Positions 32,723-42,999 of a DNA stretch of 64,000 nucleotides are shown piece by piece. This DNA is from Paraburkholderia sejongensis. GTDB taxonomy: Bacteria; Pseudomonadota; Gammaproteobacteria; Burkholderiales; Burkholderiaceae. Position numbers and translations under genes: made by a program. Position 1 is the stretch's first letter; every line of letters starts with the position of its first letter. Location: positions 186,001 through 250,000 of the forward strand of contig NZ_JAJITD010000003.1 in the NCBI RefSeq assembly GCF_020880815.1, given 5' to 3'. Under the pieces are notes generated by a model. That model saw only the letters and a list, made by a program, of their open reading frames with translations, had not been told where the DNA came from and ran no database searches.

Positions 32723-32829
32723 ACAGAATTGACAATCCGACCGTATCTGCTGCGGCTTGGCCTCCCTACAATCTGCGTCGTTCGTCGTGGTCTGGCATCC
32801 GCCAGAACCGGGCAGGACTGGAGAACTCC

Positions 32830-33114
32830 ATGAAGTGCGCTACCCTTTTTCTCGCAGTGGGAGTGTCCGCTGCCTGCGCGTCCAGCGCGGCTTTCGCTCA
32901 CGCGGACATCGGCGTTTATCTGGGGCTTCCTGGCCCCGCGTATGTCGCGCCACCTCCGGTCGTGTACGAGGCGCCGCCCCCAATCGTCTACGCGCCGGCC
33001 CCGGTCTATGGCTACGGATACCGCTATGAAGGCGACTACCGCGACGAGCGTCGATGGCATGACCACGGTCGGCACCGTGGCTGGGAACACCATCGTCACG
33101 AAGACGACGACTGA
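32830..33114 (+). CDS. Secreted PXPV-repeat-like, His/Tyr-rich small protein
   Basis: A 94-residue exported protein with a clear signal peptide ('AACASSAAFAHA'), a Pro/Val/Tyr repeat region ('VAPPPVVYEAPPPIVYAPAP') and a charged His/Arg/Asp-rich tail ('HDHGRHRGWEHHRHEDDD'). It resembles PXPV-repeat envelope proteins of beta-proteobacteria. Function is unknown; the tail could bind metals, in keeping with the preceding operon. Confidence 0.8.
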   Translation: MKCATLFLAVGVSAACASSAAFAHADIGVYLGLPGPAYVAPPPVVYEAPPPIVYAPAPVYGYGYRYEGDYRDERRWHDHGRHRGWEHHRHEDDD

Positions 33115-33196
33115 TTTGCCGCTGCTGGCCCTCGACAGCGCATGATTGGCCGCACACCGAATTGAGCGCGACTCTTCTTCGTTGGCGCCCGGCAAG

Positions 33197-33958
33197 CTAC
33201 CCCGGCGCGTACCGAATCATGTCGCCACCGTGCTGCATGACGATGTGTACTGTCGCACTGATGGCAAACGTGACGAAGGACGCCACACCGAGCGAAGTAG
33301 CATCCTTCTGATTTTCGTCTCCGACGTAATGAAGCACGGCCGCCGTTGCTATCCACGCCACACCGAAACTGAGTCCAGCGAGAACATCTGAAAACCAGTG
33401 CACGCCCAGATAGAGGCGTGAGAAGGAGATGAGGAGGATAAAGAGACTCGTCGCAATCGCAATGCGAAGCCGCGCGGCGGTGCCCCAGGCTCGCGCCACG
33501 AAGAACGCAAGAAAGCCGTATGTGACGATGCTCAAGGTTGCGTGGTTGCTAGGAAAGGAGAAGCTATGCACCCCGTCATACATCAAAGCCGGCCGCGGTC
33601 GACGGATCACGGATTTCAGCGCAACTACGAAGAGTTGCGCGAACCCGACGGCCGCAATCCAGTAAAGAGCGCTTCGTAACCTCGCTTGCCATAAGAGCCA
33701 GGCAAAGACCACGACAATGACAGGAACGGTAACTGCGGCGTCCCCCAGTTCTGACACGCCAACCATCAGGGTGTCGAGCAAGGGAAAGCGAAGCTGTTGC
33801 AACGCGGCGTGAATCTGGACGTCGGCGGCGACGAGCGGGTCGCCGCTGATGACATCCTCCAGGATGCCGAAAAAGAGCCACACGCCGCCAGTCACCAGCA
33901 CGCCGGACACGAGCAGGTTGCGGATCCCGATGCGCTCATAGAGTAGCCGCCACGTCAT
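33197..33958 (-). CDS. PAP2-family membrane phosphatase
   Basis: A 253-residue inner-membrane lipid phosphatase with about six membrane segments. The three PAP2 catalytic motifs are present: K-x6-RP ('KSVIRRPRP'), the SGH-like 'PSNHATLS' (Asn replacing Gly) and S-R-x5-H-x3-D ('SRLYLGVHWFSD'). It likely dephosphorylates phosphatidic acid, phosphatidylglycerophosphate or undecaprenyl diphosphate. Start overlaps the MFS gene's stop (ATGA), so the two are coupled. Confidence 0.88.
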   Translation of the reverse strand: MTWRLLYERIGIRNLLVSGVLVTGGVWLFFGILEDVISGDPLVAADVQIHAALQQLRFPLLDTLMVGVSELGDAAVTVPVIVVVFAWLLWQARLRSALYWIAAVGFAQLFVVALKSVIRRPRPALMYDGVHSFSFPSNHATLSIVTYGFLAFFVARAWGTAARLRIAIATSLFILLISFSRLYLGVHWFSDVLAGLSFGVAWIATAAVLHYVGDENQKDATSLGVASFVTFAISATVHIVMQHGGDMIRYAPG

Positions 33959-35163
33959 GTTTTGCCTCTGCGTTTGGTTGTACTGCTCGACAGCGCAACC
34001 AGCGTTGCGATACAGAAACCCGCTCCGGCATAAAAGGTCGCGCTCGCTCCAAACCGGTCCCATAGTTCACCGGCCATGACACTGGCGACCAGCATCGCCA
34101 GCCCGCTCATCAGGTTGAAGAAGCCGAATGCGGTGCCCTTCAGCTCCGGCGGGGCCGGGTGCGCCACCATGGTGGCGAGCAGGCCTTGCGTGATTCCCAT
34201 GTGCAGACCCCACAACGCTACGCCAATCAGCACGATGGGCCAGGAGTTGCCCTGGGCGAGTACGAGGTCGGACGCGATTAGCACCACGAGGCCGGCGGCC
34301 AACAGCCTGGTGTGACTCATCGAGTCAGCCAGTTTTCCGAATGGGTACGCCGACAGCGAATACACGACATTCATCGCCACCATGACGAGCGGGACGAGGG
34401 CTATCGGGACACCGCCTTGCATCGCACGCAACACGAGGAAGGCTTCACTGAAGCGTGCGAGCGTGAAGACTGCACCGACACCGACGACCCACCAATAGGG
34501 CCGGCTGAGTTTCTTCAGATTTTCGAATGCAATCGGATTGACGCGCTTTGCACCTGGCTGCCGTGCCGGTTCCCTGATACCGAAAGCCAGTAACGCAACG
34601 GCAACAAATCCTGGAAGCACCGAGACCCAGAATACCCAGCGGAAGTTATCCGCCCAAAGCAGCATCAGCACGACTGCGAGTAACGGCCCAAGAAATGCGC
34701 CAACGGTATCTAACGACTGGCGCAGGCCATAGGCCGCGCCACGTAGATGTGCGGGGGTGATGTCAGCCACGAGCGCGTCGCGTGGCGCGCCCCGAATGCC
34801 TTTGCCTACCCTGTCGACCACGCGTGCCGTCAATACGATGCCCGCCGTCGGCGCCAGCGCAAACAGTGGTTTGCTTAACGCACCCATGCCATATCCGATA
34901 ACCGCGAGCCACTTCCGGTTACCAAGGTAGTCGCTCAGCGCCCCGGAAAACATCTTGACGATGGGCGAAGCGGCCTCTGCCACGCCTTCGATCAGGCCGA
35001 CCATCGTGGCGCTTGCACCAAGGCTTGTCACAAGGAACATCGGTAGAAGGCTATGGATCATTTCCGATGAGATGTCCATGAACATGCTCACGAAGCCAAG
35101 CATCCAGATGCCACGGGGGATTTGACCGAGCGTACTGGCGCGCGGGGTGGAATCGGTCTGCAT
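33955..35163 (-). CDS. MFS transporter
   Basis: A 402-residue 12-segment major-facilitator protein. The loop 2-3 motif appears as 'GALSDYLGNRKWLAVIGY' and helix 4-5 includes 'RVVDRVGKGIRGAPRDALVA', typical of a subgroup annotated as putative drug or metabolite exporters in beta-proteobacteria. It is the first gene of a two-gene unit with the PAP2 phosphatase and lies downstream of the broken RND operon. Substrate unknown. Confidence 0.87.
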   Translation of the reverse strand: MQTDSTPRASTLGQIPRGIWMLGFVSMFMDISSEMIHSLLPMFLVTSLGASATMVGLIEGVAEAASPIVKMFSGALSDYLGNRKWLAVIGYGMGALSKPLFALAPTAGIVLTARVVDRVGKGIRGAPRDALVADITPAHLRGAAYGLRQSLDTVGAFLGPLLAVVLMLLWADNFRWVFWVSVLPGFVAVALLAFGIREPARQPGAKRVNPIAFENLKKLSRPYWWVVGVGAVFTLARFSEAFLVLRAMQGGVPIALVPLVMVAMNVVYSLSAYPFGKLADSMSHTRLLAAGLVVLIASDLVLAQGNSWPIVLIGVALWGLHMGITQGLLATMVAHPAPPELKGTAFGFFNLMSGLAMLVASVMAGELWDRFGASATFYAGAGFCIATLVALSSSTTKRRGKT

Positions 35164-35274
35164 GTGTCCTCAGTTCGGGATTGGTCTGCATCAACCCGCG
35201 TATTGTCCCACCGCCTGGCAACTGAGAGGTGCTGCTCAACGACTGTCTGCGCGGCCTTCAGGCATTGGCATGAC

Positions 35275-38200
35275 TCACGATGCTTTTCGGAGCTGCCGCT
35301 CGCGCCGGTACACATAAAGCGCTGGCAGCAGGTTCGTGCTGAGCAAACCGCTCCAGACCAGTCCACCCAGCGTGACGATGGCGAGCCCTTGCTCGGGCGC
35401 GGCACCCTTGCCGAAACCGAGCGCGGTCGGGAGTAGTCCCAGCGAAGCGGTCAGCACCGTGAGAACAATCGGCCGGAATCGTACCTCGACCGCGTCTCGT
35501 ACTGCATCGAGTACCGACTGTCCCTGCGCTTCGTTGCGCTTCACCAGTTGCAGCAGCACGATGCCGTGATTGAGGCTCACCCCTATTAGCGTGAGAAACG
35601 CGATCAGCCCGATGGCATTCAGTCCGATACCGCTTACAACCAGCGCGATTGCACCGCCGGAGAATGCCAGCGGCATCTGCAATAGAAGTAGTCCCGGCAC
35701 CAGTAGGCCGTCGAATTGCAACGTCAGGATGCCAAGCATCAGTGCCAGCGCGATTGCCGCTGCAATGGCGACATTGATCGCCGCATGCTCCAGTTGCGGA
35801 TACAAACCACCGAACTTCACTTCGTACCCTGCCGGCATGTGAAGCGTTTCCAGGGCTTTTTTCGACGCCGAGATAACCTGCCCGAGCGGCGCGGTCGGCG
35901 TGGCAAGTATCTCAATTGCACGAAGGCCGTTCAGATGCCGGATAACGTTCGGCCCCGTCGCCATGTTGACGTCGGCCACGTCCCGCAAGGCGGCCCAGCC
36001 ATTGGCCATGATGGGAATTTGCTTCAGTTGCTCAATTGAGAGCTGCGTGGGGTCCGCCAGTCGAATGAAGACGTCCAGGTGGCTGTTACCGTCTGGAACC
36101 GTTGCAATGGTTTGTCCCGCCAGCAGGATATGCAACTGTGAGAAGAGTTGCGCCGGTGTGATGCCGTGAAGGGCAAGACCGGCCGGGTCGGGCGTGATTT
36201 GCAATTCGGTGATGGGATAACCGTCGTTGTTGAATACGTCGGACAGATTGGGCACTTCCGCGAGTCGGCTCGTCACTTCAGATGAGAGCGATTGCAGCGT
36301 CGTAATGGAATCGCCATACAGGTCGATCACGAACGGCTGGGGCAACCCGGAAAGTGTCTCACCGACCCGTTCCAGGGTCGGCGTTCCAATCGCGGTCTGT
36401 ACTGCGGGCAGCCTGGATGCGGCGAGAACCTGCTGACCGATTTTATCGAGGCTGCCAGCATTCACGTTCGGCTTTAGTGCAATTTGAATCTCTCCCGCGT
36501 AAGCGGGCTCGGTGTACGACGTCCCCGATGCCGAACCCACGCGTGTGAAGACGTGTGCGACCGGTTCCAGCCCCATCAGGCGCTGACTGATGCGGTCCGC
36601 CGCATCACGGGTGTCGTGCAATGACGTACCGGGCCGCGTAAGCGGGCTCGGTGTACGACGTCCCCGATGCCGAACCCACGCGTGTGAAGACGTGTGCGAC
36701 CGGTTCCAGCCCCATCAGGCGCTGACTGATGCGGTCCGCCGCATCACGGGTGTCGTGCAATGACGTACCGGGCGGCAGCGTGAAGCTTTCAAGCAGTACT
36801 TCCTCGTTAGGCAGCGGCAGGAAGTCGACAGGAACCAAGGCGAGTGCGGCCACGGAGAGCACAAAAATGACGACGCACGTCCACAAGGACAGTCGTGGGC
36901 GGCGCAGCGCGAATTCCAGTAATCGGAAGTTATGGCGCTTGAGCCACGCTACCGCTCGCGAGCCTGATGTCGCGCGCTTTCGGACGTGTGGTCCGACGGC
37001 GCCCAGCACCAACGGAATCAGGCTCAGCGAGATGATGAGCGAGGCGATAAGGCTCACGGTCATCGCCAGCGAGAACGGCACAAAGAACAGTCCGGCGAGG
37101 CCGCCGACGAACGCGAGCGGTACAAACACCGAGACGGTCGTCAGCGTGCCCGAGATATCGGGACCCGCGATGTCGCGCAGGCCCTGTGCAACGCCTTCCC
37201 ACCCGCCATCGCCTCGCTCCCAGCGGTGGTAGATGCTCTCCAGCACAATGATGGCATCGTCCGCCAGCAAGCCAACCGCGACCGAAAGCGCACCGAATGT
37301 CAGCAGGTTCAGTGTCTGCCCCATCAGATACAGGCCGGCAACACCCAGCAGGAGCGAGAGCGGGATGCTCAAGGCGAGCGCCAATATGCTGGGGCTCGCG
37401 CCGAGCATCCAGAATAGAACGGCAACAGCCAGCGCTGCGCCAATGGCGAGGTTCCGGCTCAAATCCTCGGCGACTACACCGACGATGTGCCCCTGGCTGT
37501 AAATGCGCACGAAGCGCGCACCTCGCGGCAGTTGGGGTTCGAGCTCACGCAGTGTCTTGTCCACTGCGTCGACGACCGGAACTGTCGAGGCGCCCGGTTG
37601 CTTGAACACAATCAGCGCGATAGTGGGCCGGTTGTCGAGCTTGACCTCGTGGTGTGACGGCAAGGCTGAGCGGATAATGTCAGCCATTGCTCCGAGTGGT
37701 ACACCGCCGTTAGGCGTCTGTACCGACACCCCGGCATAGGCAGACGGCTCAGTCGGCAGATTTCTTCCTTCGATGAAAACGTCCTGGTGACCGACGTCGA
37801 CGTACCCGCTCGGCACCATCGCAGTCGTGGCTTCCAGTGACGACGCAAGCGCCGCGGCGGAGACGTTGAATCGCTGTAGTTTTCCGAGGTCAGGCCGGAC
37901 CCATATTGCGTCTGCGCCAGGCCCGACGACTGAAACGCGCTGTACGCCGGCAACCGCCCGGACACGCGGTGCGAAGTTCGATTCGACCAGCCGCTGTACC
38001 CTGGAGGCATCTACGCCGTCCGGAATCTGTATCGCGTAGTCCGCGACTTCGTTGATGGCGTTGCCGGAGATTTCGGTGGTCAGGCTCGTCCCTTTGGGGA
38101 GCGTGCCATTGACACGACCCACCACGCCGTTGACGTCCTGCAGTGCGCTTGCCGCCGTTGTTCCTTCCGAGAAACGGGCTTCAATCTTGACCGAGCCCTG

Positions 38201-38470
38201 GCTCACGACTGTCCGCACGTCGCTCAACGACTGAAGCGAAGAGAGTTCAGCCTCGAGCGGCCGCGCAATCAAGCCCTCGAGGTCGAGCGTGGTCGCACCT
38301 GGCACCTGGGCGACGATGCTCACCTGCGGCATGTTGAATTGCGGCAGGACTTCCGAATGGATGTTGACGAGCGCATAGATGCCATAGGCAATCAATGCGC
38401 CGTACAGCATGACCCATAGCAGGGGCCGCTTGACGATGTCGTTTAGCATGTTCTTGTCGAAGGACGTCAA
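35275..38470 (-). pseudogene. RND efflux pump gene disrupted by a 139-bp tandem duplication
   Basis: An inner-membrane RND pump gene split into two frames. The first frame (38470 to 36605, 621 codons) carries TM1, the porter domain and TM2-6, with the proton-relay Asp pair in 'GLLADDAIIVLESIYH'. The second frame (to 35275) carries the second porter half and TM7-12. The break is an exact 139-bp tandem duplication (36495-36633 = 36634-36772), not a multiple of three. Removing one copy gives 3057 bp, a perfect 1018-codon frame plus stop, the normal RND length. The adaptor (overlapping by ATGA) and outer-membrane channel genes upstream are intact. Sequence resembles HAE/HME-type pumps. Confidence 0.92.
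36495..36772. repeat. Perfect 139-bp tandem duplication
   Basis: Two head-to-tail copies, 36495-36633 and 36634-36772, identical at every base I compared. The outer flanks diverge immediately. The only shared junction sequence is very short (C-rich), suggesting replication slippage or microhomology repair, and recent origin because no base has changed. Confidence 0.95.
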
Positions 38471-39504
38471 TCGGCCTGCTGGTATCGCGTGGAGAAATCC
38501 TGGTGGAAGAACAGATAGGCGTCCTGCGTCACCACTAACTCGCCTGCGGAGAGTCCATTCCTGATGGCGGTCCAGCCGCTATCAGTCAGTCCTGGCGCAA
38601 CGCGGCGCCGGTGATTTCCGGTCTTGTCGTGAACCAGTACCCACCATTCGCCACCATCGAGTACGAGTGCCGTGGATGGAACGGCCAGGTGTCTTTCGTC
38701 TGGCGGGGACAACGATATCGTCCCGACGGAGCCGGGCTCGGGGCTACTGCCCTCGACGGGGCTCAGCCACACCTCCAGCTGCCCTGGCGTCGCAACGCTC
38801 CATGACGTGCGTCTCACGACGACATAGGTGGGCGCATCGCCATGTTCCGACAGGAACGCTCCCTTCATGCCGACCGCAACGAAGGCGGCATCACTACCGT
38901 ATAAATTCGCCACGACGTAGAGGTCGCGTGACGACGAGACAGTCACAAGCGGCTGTCCGGCACTTACGTATTGGCCGTCGGCCGCGCTGACCATCGTTAC
39001 CACGCCGGGTTCTGACGCGGCAACTGTGGCGAGGCCCGCGTAGCTCTGAGCGGCCGACTGCGCGGCCAGCAGTTGCTGATGCGCTGCATCCAGGTCAGCA
39101 CGAACGCGGGCGACAGCGTCGCGCGTGCTGAGCTGGTCATCAAATTTCTGTTTTTCAATCGCCACCCCCTGCGTCGCGGCGGACACGCGTATCTCGGCAG
39201 TTTTAAGCTCGGTGGCCAGACGCGTTTTCTCGGACGTCACCGACGGCCCGGCCAGATGCGCAATCGTCTGCCCCGCTCGAACCGTTTCACCTGGGCCGAC
39301 TCGCAAGCCTGTGACGATGCCGGCCGTCGGTGCGGACAGCACCGCATTGGATACGGCCTGCACATGTGCAGGTGCGGATACTTTCACCGCGATGCGCTTT
39401 TGTACTGCGGGCATCGTCACAACGTCCTGGGCGGACACGCTGGGACTGGCCGTGTACCACGCGCTCGCGATAGCAGCAATGACGAGAAGGCGAATGGACT
39501 TCAT
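38467..39504 (-). CDS. RND efflux periplasmic adaptor (membrane fusion protein)
   Basis: A 345-residue adaptor with an N-terminal signal ('IRLLVIAAIASAWYTASPSVSA'), a barrel-sandwich (lipoyl-like) region ('SAPTAGIVTGLRVGPGETVR' and later 'GVVTMVSAADGQYVSAGQP'), an alpha-helical hairpin rich in Ala/Gln (~110-165) and a C-terminal beta-barrel. ATG 39504 was chosen because it precedes the signal peptide and lies 7 bases after the channel gene stop. It overlaps the pump gene by ATGA. With the pump broken, it may be useless or may serve another pump. Confidence 0.9.
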   Translation of the reverse strand: MKSIRLLVIAAIASAWYTASPSVSAQDVVTMPAVQKRIAVKVSAPAHVQAVSNAVLSAPTAGIVTGLRVGPGETVRAGQTIAHLAGPSVTSEKTRLATELKTAEIRVSAATQGVAIEKQKFDDQLSTRDAVARVRADLDAAHQQLLAAQSAAQSYAGLATVAASEPGVVTMVSAADGQYVSAGQPLVTVSSSRDLYVVANLYGSDAAFVAVGMKGAFLSEHGDAPTYVVVRRTSWSVATPGQLEVWLSPVEGSSPEPGSVGTISLSPPDERHLAVPSTALVLDGGEWWVLVHDKTGNHRRRVAPGLTDSGWTAIRNGLSAGELVVTQDAYLFFHQDFSTRYQQAD

Positions 39505-39511
39505 CTCGGAC

Positions 39512-40903
39512 TTATTGGAGAGAGTGGTAGTCAATGGCGCTAACGCCAATCAGGGTGCACAGCTCGACCTGCTGCAAAAGCGCAGCGTTCTCGAGCTTCG
39601 CCGTCGCGATGCGCTGGTTCAGCAGTCGCGATTCAAGGTCCATCAGCGTCGGAAGTGTCACGTCGCCTCGGGCTTGAGCCATACCTGTCTCTTTCGTCGC
39701 TTGCTCCAGAGTCGCTTCCATTGTCCGGGCGTTGCGGAGCTGGTCGTTAAGCAGGTCAAGGTTTGAAACGATGTTCTCGACTGCGGTGTACGCGTCTTTG
39801 AGCCGTTGCGTGTACTCCTCGTGCAGGCTCTCACGTGTGGCCTTTTCGATCGCGATATTTCCCCGATTGCCGTTGAAGAGCGGTAGTGTCACGGTGATGG
39901 CGACGCCTGACGTGTAGATGGCGGACGTATCCCTGCCTCGCGTGATGCCGATATCCAGACGGGGAAATTGCCCGAGCAGTGCTGCGCGGTAACGCTCGTC
40001 CTGTTCCGCGTAACCAGCGCGCAACGCCAGCAGGTCCGGACGACGCTGGCCCAGAGTGGTCAGCGCGTCATGCACCGCGCCGGACGGCACGTCATAGGCT
40101 CCGGGAGGCGCTACAAGCGTCAGGCGCGTGCCAGCCTGCAGGTCGAGCATTGCATTGAGTTCCTGCTGCGCCTTGAGGCGGTCCTGCTTAAGTGCGCTCA
40201 GCTGCTGCAGGCTGTCGCGATATGCCGTCTCCGATTGCACCGCGGTATCGCGAGTTACGTCGCCCCGCGCGAGCGCCTGCCGCATACGGCCGTCGACAAC
40301 CTGCTCATGGACCGCCAGTTGTGCGACCCGCGCTTCAACACGGGAAAGACTCACATTGGTGACGTACAGCGCATAGGCATGGTTGGCGACCTGCCATTTC
40401 GTCCACTGCAGCGCGAACAGTTGCTTTTGCAGGGCCGCAGTCGCACCTCGCTGCTTTGCCGGGTGGTCAATTAGGGCGGACACTTCATAGCTGAGCCCGA
40501 CCATGAACGCCGGGACAAATCCAGCTGCGCCGGGGCGGTCGGTGCTGAAGCTGAGCTGAGGGTCCGGGAGCAATCCATCCGCGTATTTGCGCGCATTTAC
40601 GATGGTCAGTTCGCGCTCCGCGCGGCGGACCTCGGGGCTGTGCTCGAGTGCGCGTTGGACTACCTGATCGACTGTCAGCGGTGCAGTGGTTGCGGCGACG
40701 TCGTCGGGCCACTCCGGTGCGGCAGGAAGGGGCTCGGGAGCGTACGACGCGCAGCCGCCCAGCGTCGCGAGCAATGCCACAAGCGACGCCACGAGCAATG
40801 CCACGGGCGAGACTCGCACGAGAGCGCGTAGGCTGGCTTGTCGTTGAGGACTGGTTGCGCGAATTGCGCTTTGCGACCTAGTATCGTAGGCACGACTGGG
40901 CAC
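39512..40903 (-). CDS. TolC-family outer-membrane efflux lipoprotein
   Basis: A channel protein of up to 463 residues with two OEP repeats (~75-270 and ~275-455). The hydrophobic leader ends in the lipobox 'TLGGC'. The start is uncertain: GTG 40903 gives a 50-residue leader, while an internal GTG at 'VRVSPVALLV' would give a normal lipoprotein signal. It is the first gene of the RND operon, divergent from the QseB-like regulator. Confidence 0.87.
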   Translation of the reverse strand: MPSRAYDTRSQSAIRATSPQRQASLRALVRVSPVALLVASLVALLATLGGCASYAPEPLPAAPEWPDDVAATTAPLTVDQVVQRALEHSPEVRRAERELTIVNARKYADGLLPDPQLSFSTDRPGAAGFVPAFMVGLSYEVSALIDHPAKQRGATAALQKQLFALQWTKWQVANHAYALYVTNVSLSRVEARVAQLAVHEQVVDGRMRQALARGDVTRDTAVQSETAYRDSLQQLSALKQDRLKAQQELNAMLDLQAGTRLTLVAPPGAYDVPSGAVHDALTTLGQRRPDLLALRAGYAEQDERYRAALLGQFPRLDIGITRGRDTSAIYTSGVAITVTLPLFNGNRGNIAIEKATRESLHEEYTQRLKDAYTAVENIVSNLDLLNDQLRNARTMEATLEQATKETGMAQARGDVTLPTLMDLESRLLNQRIATAKLENAALLQQVELCTLIGVSAIDYHSLQ

Positions 40904-40949
40904 GATGGCTATCCGGCGTATGTGACGCTTCGGATGCTATTGGGCAAGA

Positions 40950-40965
40950 CTTAGTTTTGGCTTAG
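40950..40965 (+). promoter_or_regulatory. Direct repeat CTTAG-N6-CTTAG, likely response-regulator box
   Basis: Two CTTAG half-sites with 11-base periodicity in the 90-bp gap between the divergent RND operon and the OmpR-type regulator gene. This is the arrangement of PmrA/QseB-type boxes (YTTAA-N6-YTTAA-like). It lies 29 bases before the regulator's ATG, so it could control both directions. Confidence 0.6.
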
Positions 40966-40993
40966 CACGACACCCGTGATTCCTTAAAGACCG

Positions 40994-41668
40994 ATGAGAA
41001 TTCTGCTGGTTGAAGACGACGAGATGATTGGCGACGCAATCGTCCAGGCGTTGAAAGATGCGGCCTATGCGACCGACTGGGTACGCGATGGTGATGCGGC
41101 GGCCGGAGCGTTGCTGGGTCAGGAGCACGACGTCCTGCTGCTGGACCTGAACCTGCCGCATCGGGATGGCATCGACCTGCTGCGGTCGCTGCGCAGTGGC
41201 GGCAACAAGCTTCCGGTGATTGTTCTCACCGCGCGCGACGGCGTCGAGGACCGAATCGCGGGACTGGACGCCGGCGCTGACGACTACCTCGTGAAGCCGT
41301 TCGAAATCGGAGAACTGCTTGCGCGCCTTCGGGCAGTCACCCGCCGGCTGGGGGACCATGGCGATACGCGAATGACGAGCGGAAAACTCACGGTTGATGC
41401 GGCGACGCACATTGCCGAGTACGACGGAACCGAGTGCCGCCTGACGAGTCGAGAGTTCGCTCTTTTGAGCGCGCTGTTGATGCGTCCGGGAACGGTCCTC
41501 TCGCGAGCCGAGCTGGAACGAAAGCTCTATGCGTGGGAACAGGCGGTGGAAGGCAACGCGGTTGAAGTCCTGATTCACGGTATCCGCAAAAAACTTGGTA
41601 CGTCGGTGATTCGCAATGTGAGAGGTGTGGGATGGCTGGTGGACAAGGAAAACAATCACGCTCGCTGA
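40994..41668 (+). CDS. OmpR-family response regulator (QseB/PmrA/TctD-like)
   Basis: A 224-residue regulator: receiver domain with phosphoacceptor D51 ('VLLLDLNLPHRDGID') and K in 'YLVKPFEIGELLAR', then an OmpR-type winged helix ('SRAELERKLYAWEQAVEGN', then 'VEVLIHGIRKKLG'), which is characteristic of the QseB/PmrA branch. It is divergent from the RND operon and overlaps the kinase gene by 37 bases. The CTTAG repeat upstream is a probable binding site. It likely controls the efflux operon. Confidence 0.92.
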   Translation: MRILLVEDDEMIGDAIVQALKDAAYATDWVRDGDAAAGALLGQEHDVLLLDLNLPHRDGIDLLRSLRSGGNKLPVIVLTARDGVEDRIAGLDAGADDYLVKPFEIGELLARLRAVTRRLGDHGDTRMTSGKLTVDAATHIAEYDGTECRLTSREFALLSALLMRPGTVLSRAELERKLYAWEQAVEGNAVEVLIHGIRKKLGTSVIRNVRGVGWLVDKENNHAR

Positions 41669-42999
41669 CGCTGCAGCTTTCGGCGTGGATTGGCGTTGTG
41701 ATGGCAGTGGTAGGCATCCTCGCATGTGGTTTTTCTTTCGCGTTCGCCTATCAGGAGGCGCGAGCGTTGCAGGATGGCCAGTTGAACGAAATCGCTGCTC
41801 TGATTGACAGTCGCGCGCTGGCGCTTACGGGACCGCAGTCGTCGGTCGAGAGCTCGCAGGACTCGGACGTCAAAGTCGTTATCGACAGACTCAGCGAAAG
41901 ATCGGCTGAGATGTCGAAAGCGGCGGGACTCACGATTCCTCATGCGATGGCCGACGGATTTCACGACCTGGACAGCAGCGGACAGAGCTGGCGCGTCAAC
42001 ATCCGTACGCTGCGCACCGGCGAGCGCATCGCGGTCGCCGAGCCATCTGCGTTGCGCGACGAAATTGCCAGGGATGGTGCAATGAGGACGCTCGTGCCCG
42101 TGCTTCTGTTGATGCCGGTGCTGTTTGTCGTCGTCGTCGTGATTGTCAGAACGAAGCTGGCGCCGCTCTCACGCCTGGCGATAGTGGTGGACCGGCAAAC
42201 GGACGCGTCGCTTGAGCCGCTGCCGGAAGAGGGCATCGCCACCGAGGTGCTTCCGTTTGTCCGGTCAATCAACCGGCTCATTGGACGGCTGAAAGACGCG
42301 ATCAGTCATCAACGACGTTTTGTTGCGAGCGCTGCGCATGAGTTGCGCTCGCCGCTGGCGGCTCTGTCGTTGCAAGCGGGAAATCTGGAGGCAACCATCA
42401 CGTCGCCCGATGCTCGCGAGCGGCTCTCTTCCTTTCAGTCGGGGTTGAGGCGGACCCACCGGCTGGTGGAGCAACTATTGGCACTGGCGCGGTCTGAACA
42501 GGGAACGCTGGAACCACCGGCCGCGTGGTCGTTAGGCGCTGCCGCAACCGATGCCATCAATGCCTGCATAGAACTTGCGCGTGCAAAGGACATCGACCTT
42601 GGGATTGTGCATGTGGACGACATCGAGGTTGTGGTTGATAGGACGTCCACGGCAGTGGTACTGAGGAATCTGGTCGACAATGCGGTGCGATACACGCCCG
42701 ATGGCGGCAAGGTCGACGTATCAGCCTTTCAGAAAGCTGGCGAGCTGATATTCGAAATCACTGACACCGGGCCAGGCATACCGGATAACGAACTTGAGCA
42801 TGTTCTGGAGCCGTTCTATCGGTTAAATCACGCCTTGGCGCCAGGAAGCGGACTGGGTCTGTCTATCGTGTCCGAAATTGCGCGACGCACGGGTGGGCGG
42901 CTGGTGCTCGAGAACATCGAAGGCGGATTTCGGGCTCGATACTTTCAACCGTTCGACTTAACGGGGACAGCCGAACAGCTGAAGTTCTCTCACGCCTAG
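41632..42999 (+). CDS. Sensor histidine kinase (QseC-like)
   Basis: A 455-residue inner-membrane kinase. Two membrane segments (~17-40 and ~155-172) enclose a ~115-residue periplasmic sensor. A HAMP-like linker follows, then HisKA with phosphoacceptor H236 ('ASAAHELRSPLAALS') and the ATPase N-box 'LRNLVDNAVRYTPDG', G1 'DTGPGIPD' and G2 'GLGLSIV'. It overlaps its response regulator by 37 bases, the usual cognate arrangement. The signal may be a metal or drug sensed in the periplasm, given the neighbouring efflux genes. Confidence 0.9.
   Translation: MAGGQGKQSRSLTLQLSAWIGVVMAVVGILACGFSFAFAYQEARALQDGQLNEIAALIDSRALALTGPQSSVESSQDSDVKVVIDRLSERSAEMSKAAGLTIPHAMADGFHDLDSSGQSWRVNIRTLRTGERIAVAEPSALRDEIARDGAMRTLVPVLLLMPVLFVVVVVIVRTKLAPLSRLAIVVDRQTDASLEPLPEEGIATEVLPFVRSINRLIGRLKDAISHQRRFVASAAHELRSPLAALSLQAGNLEATITSPDARERLSSFQSGLRRTHRLVEQLLALARSEQGTLEPPAAWSLGAAATDAINACIELARAKDIDLGIVHVDDIEVVVDRTSTAVVLRNLVDNAVRYTPDGGKVDVSAFQKAGELIFEITDTGPGIPDNELEHVLEPFYRLNHALAPGSGLGLSIVSEIARRTGGRLVLENIEGGFRARYFQPFDLTGTAEQLKFSHA

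Noticed and set aside
36605..38470. The 621-codon half of the RND pump as a genuine short transporter
   Set aside because: Its last residues read out of frame into the second duplicate copy, and the other half continues the same protein with only the 139-bp duplication in between.
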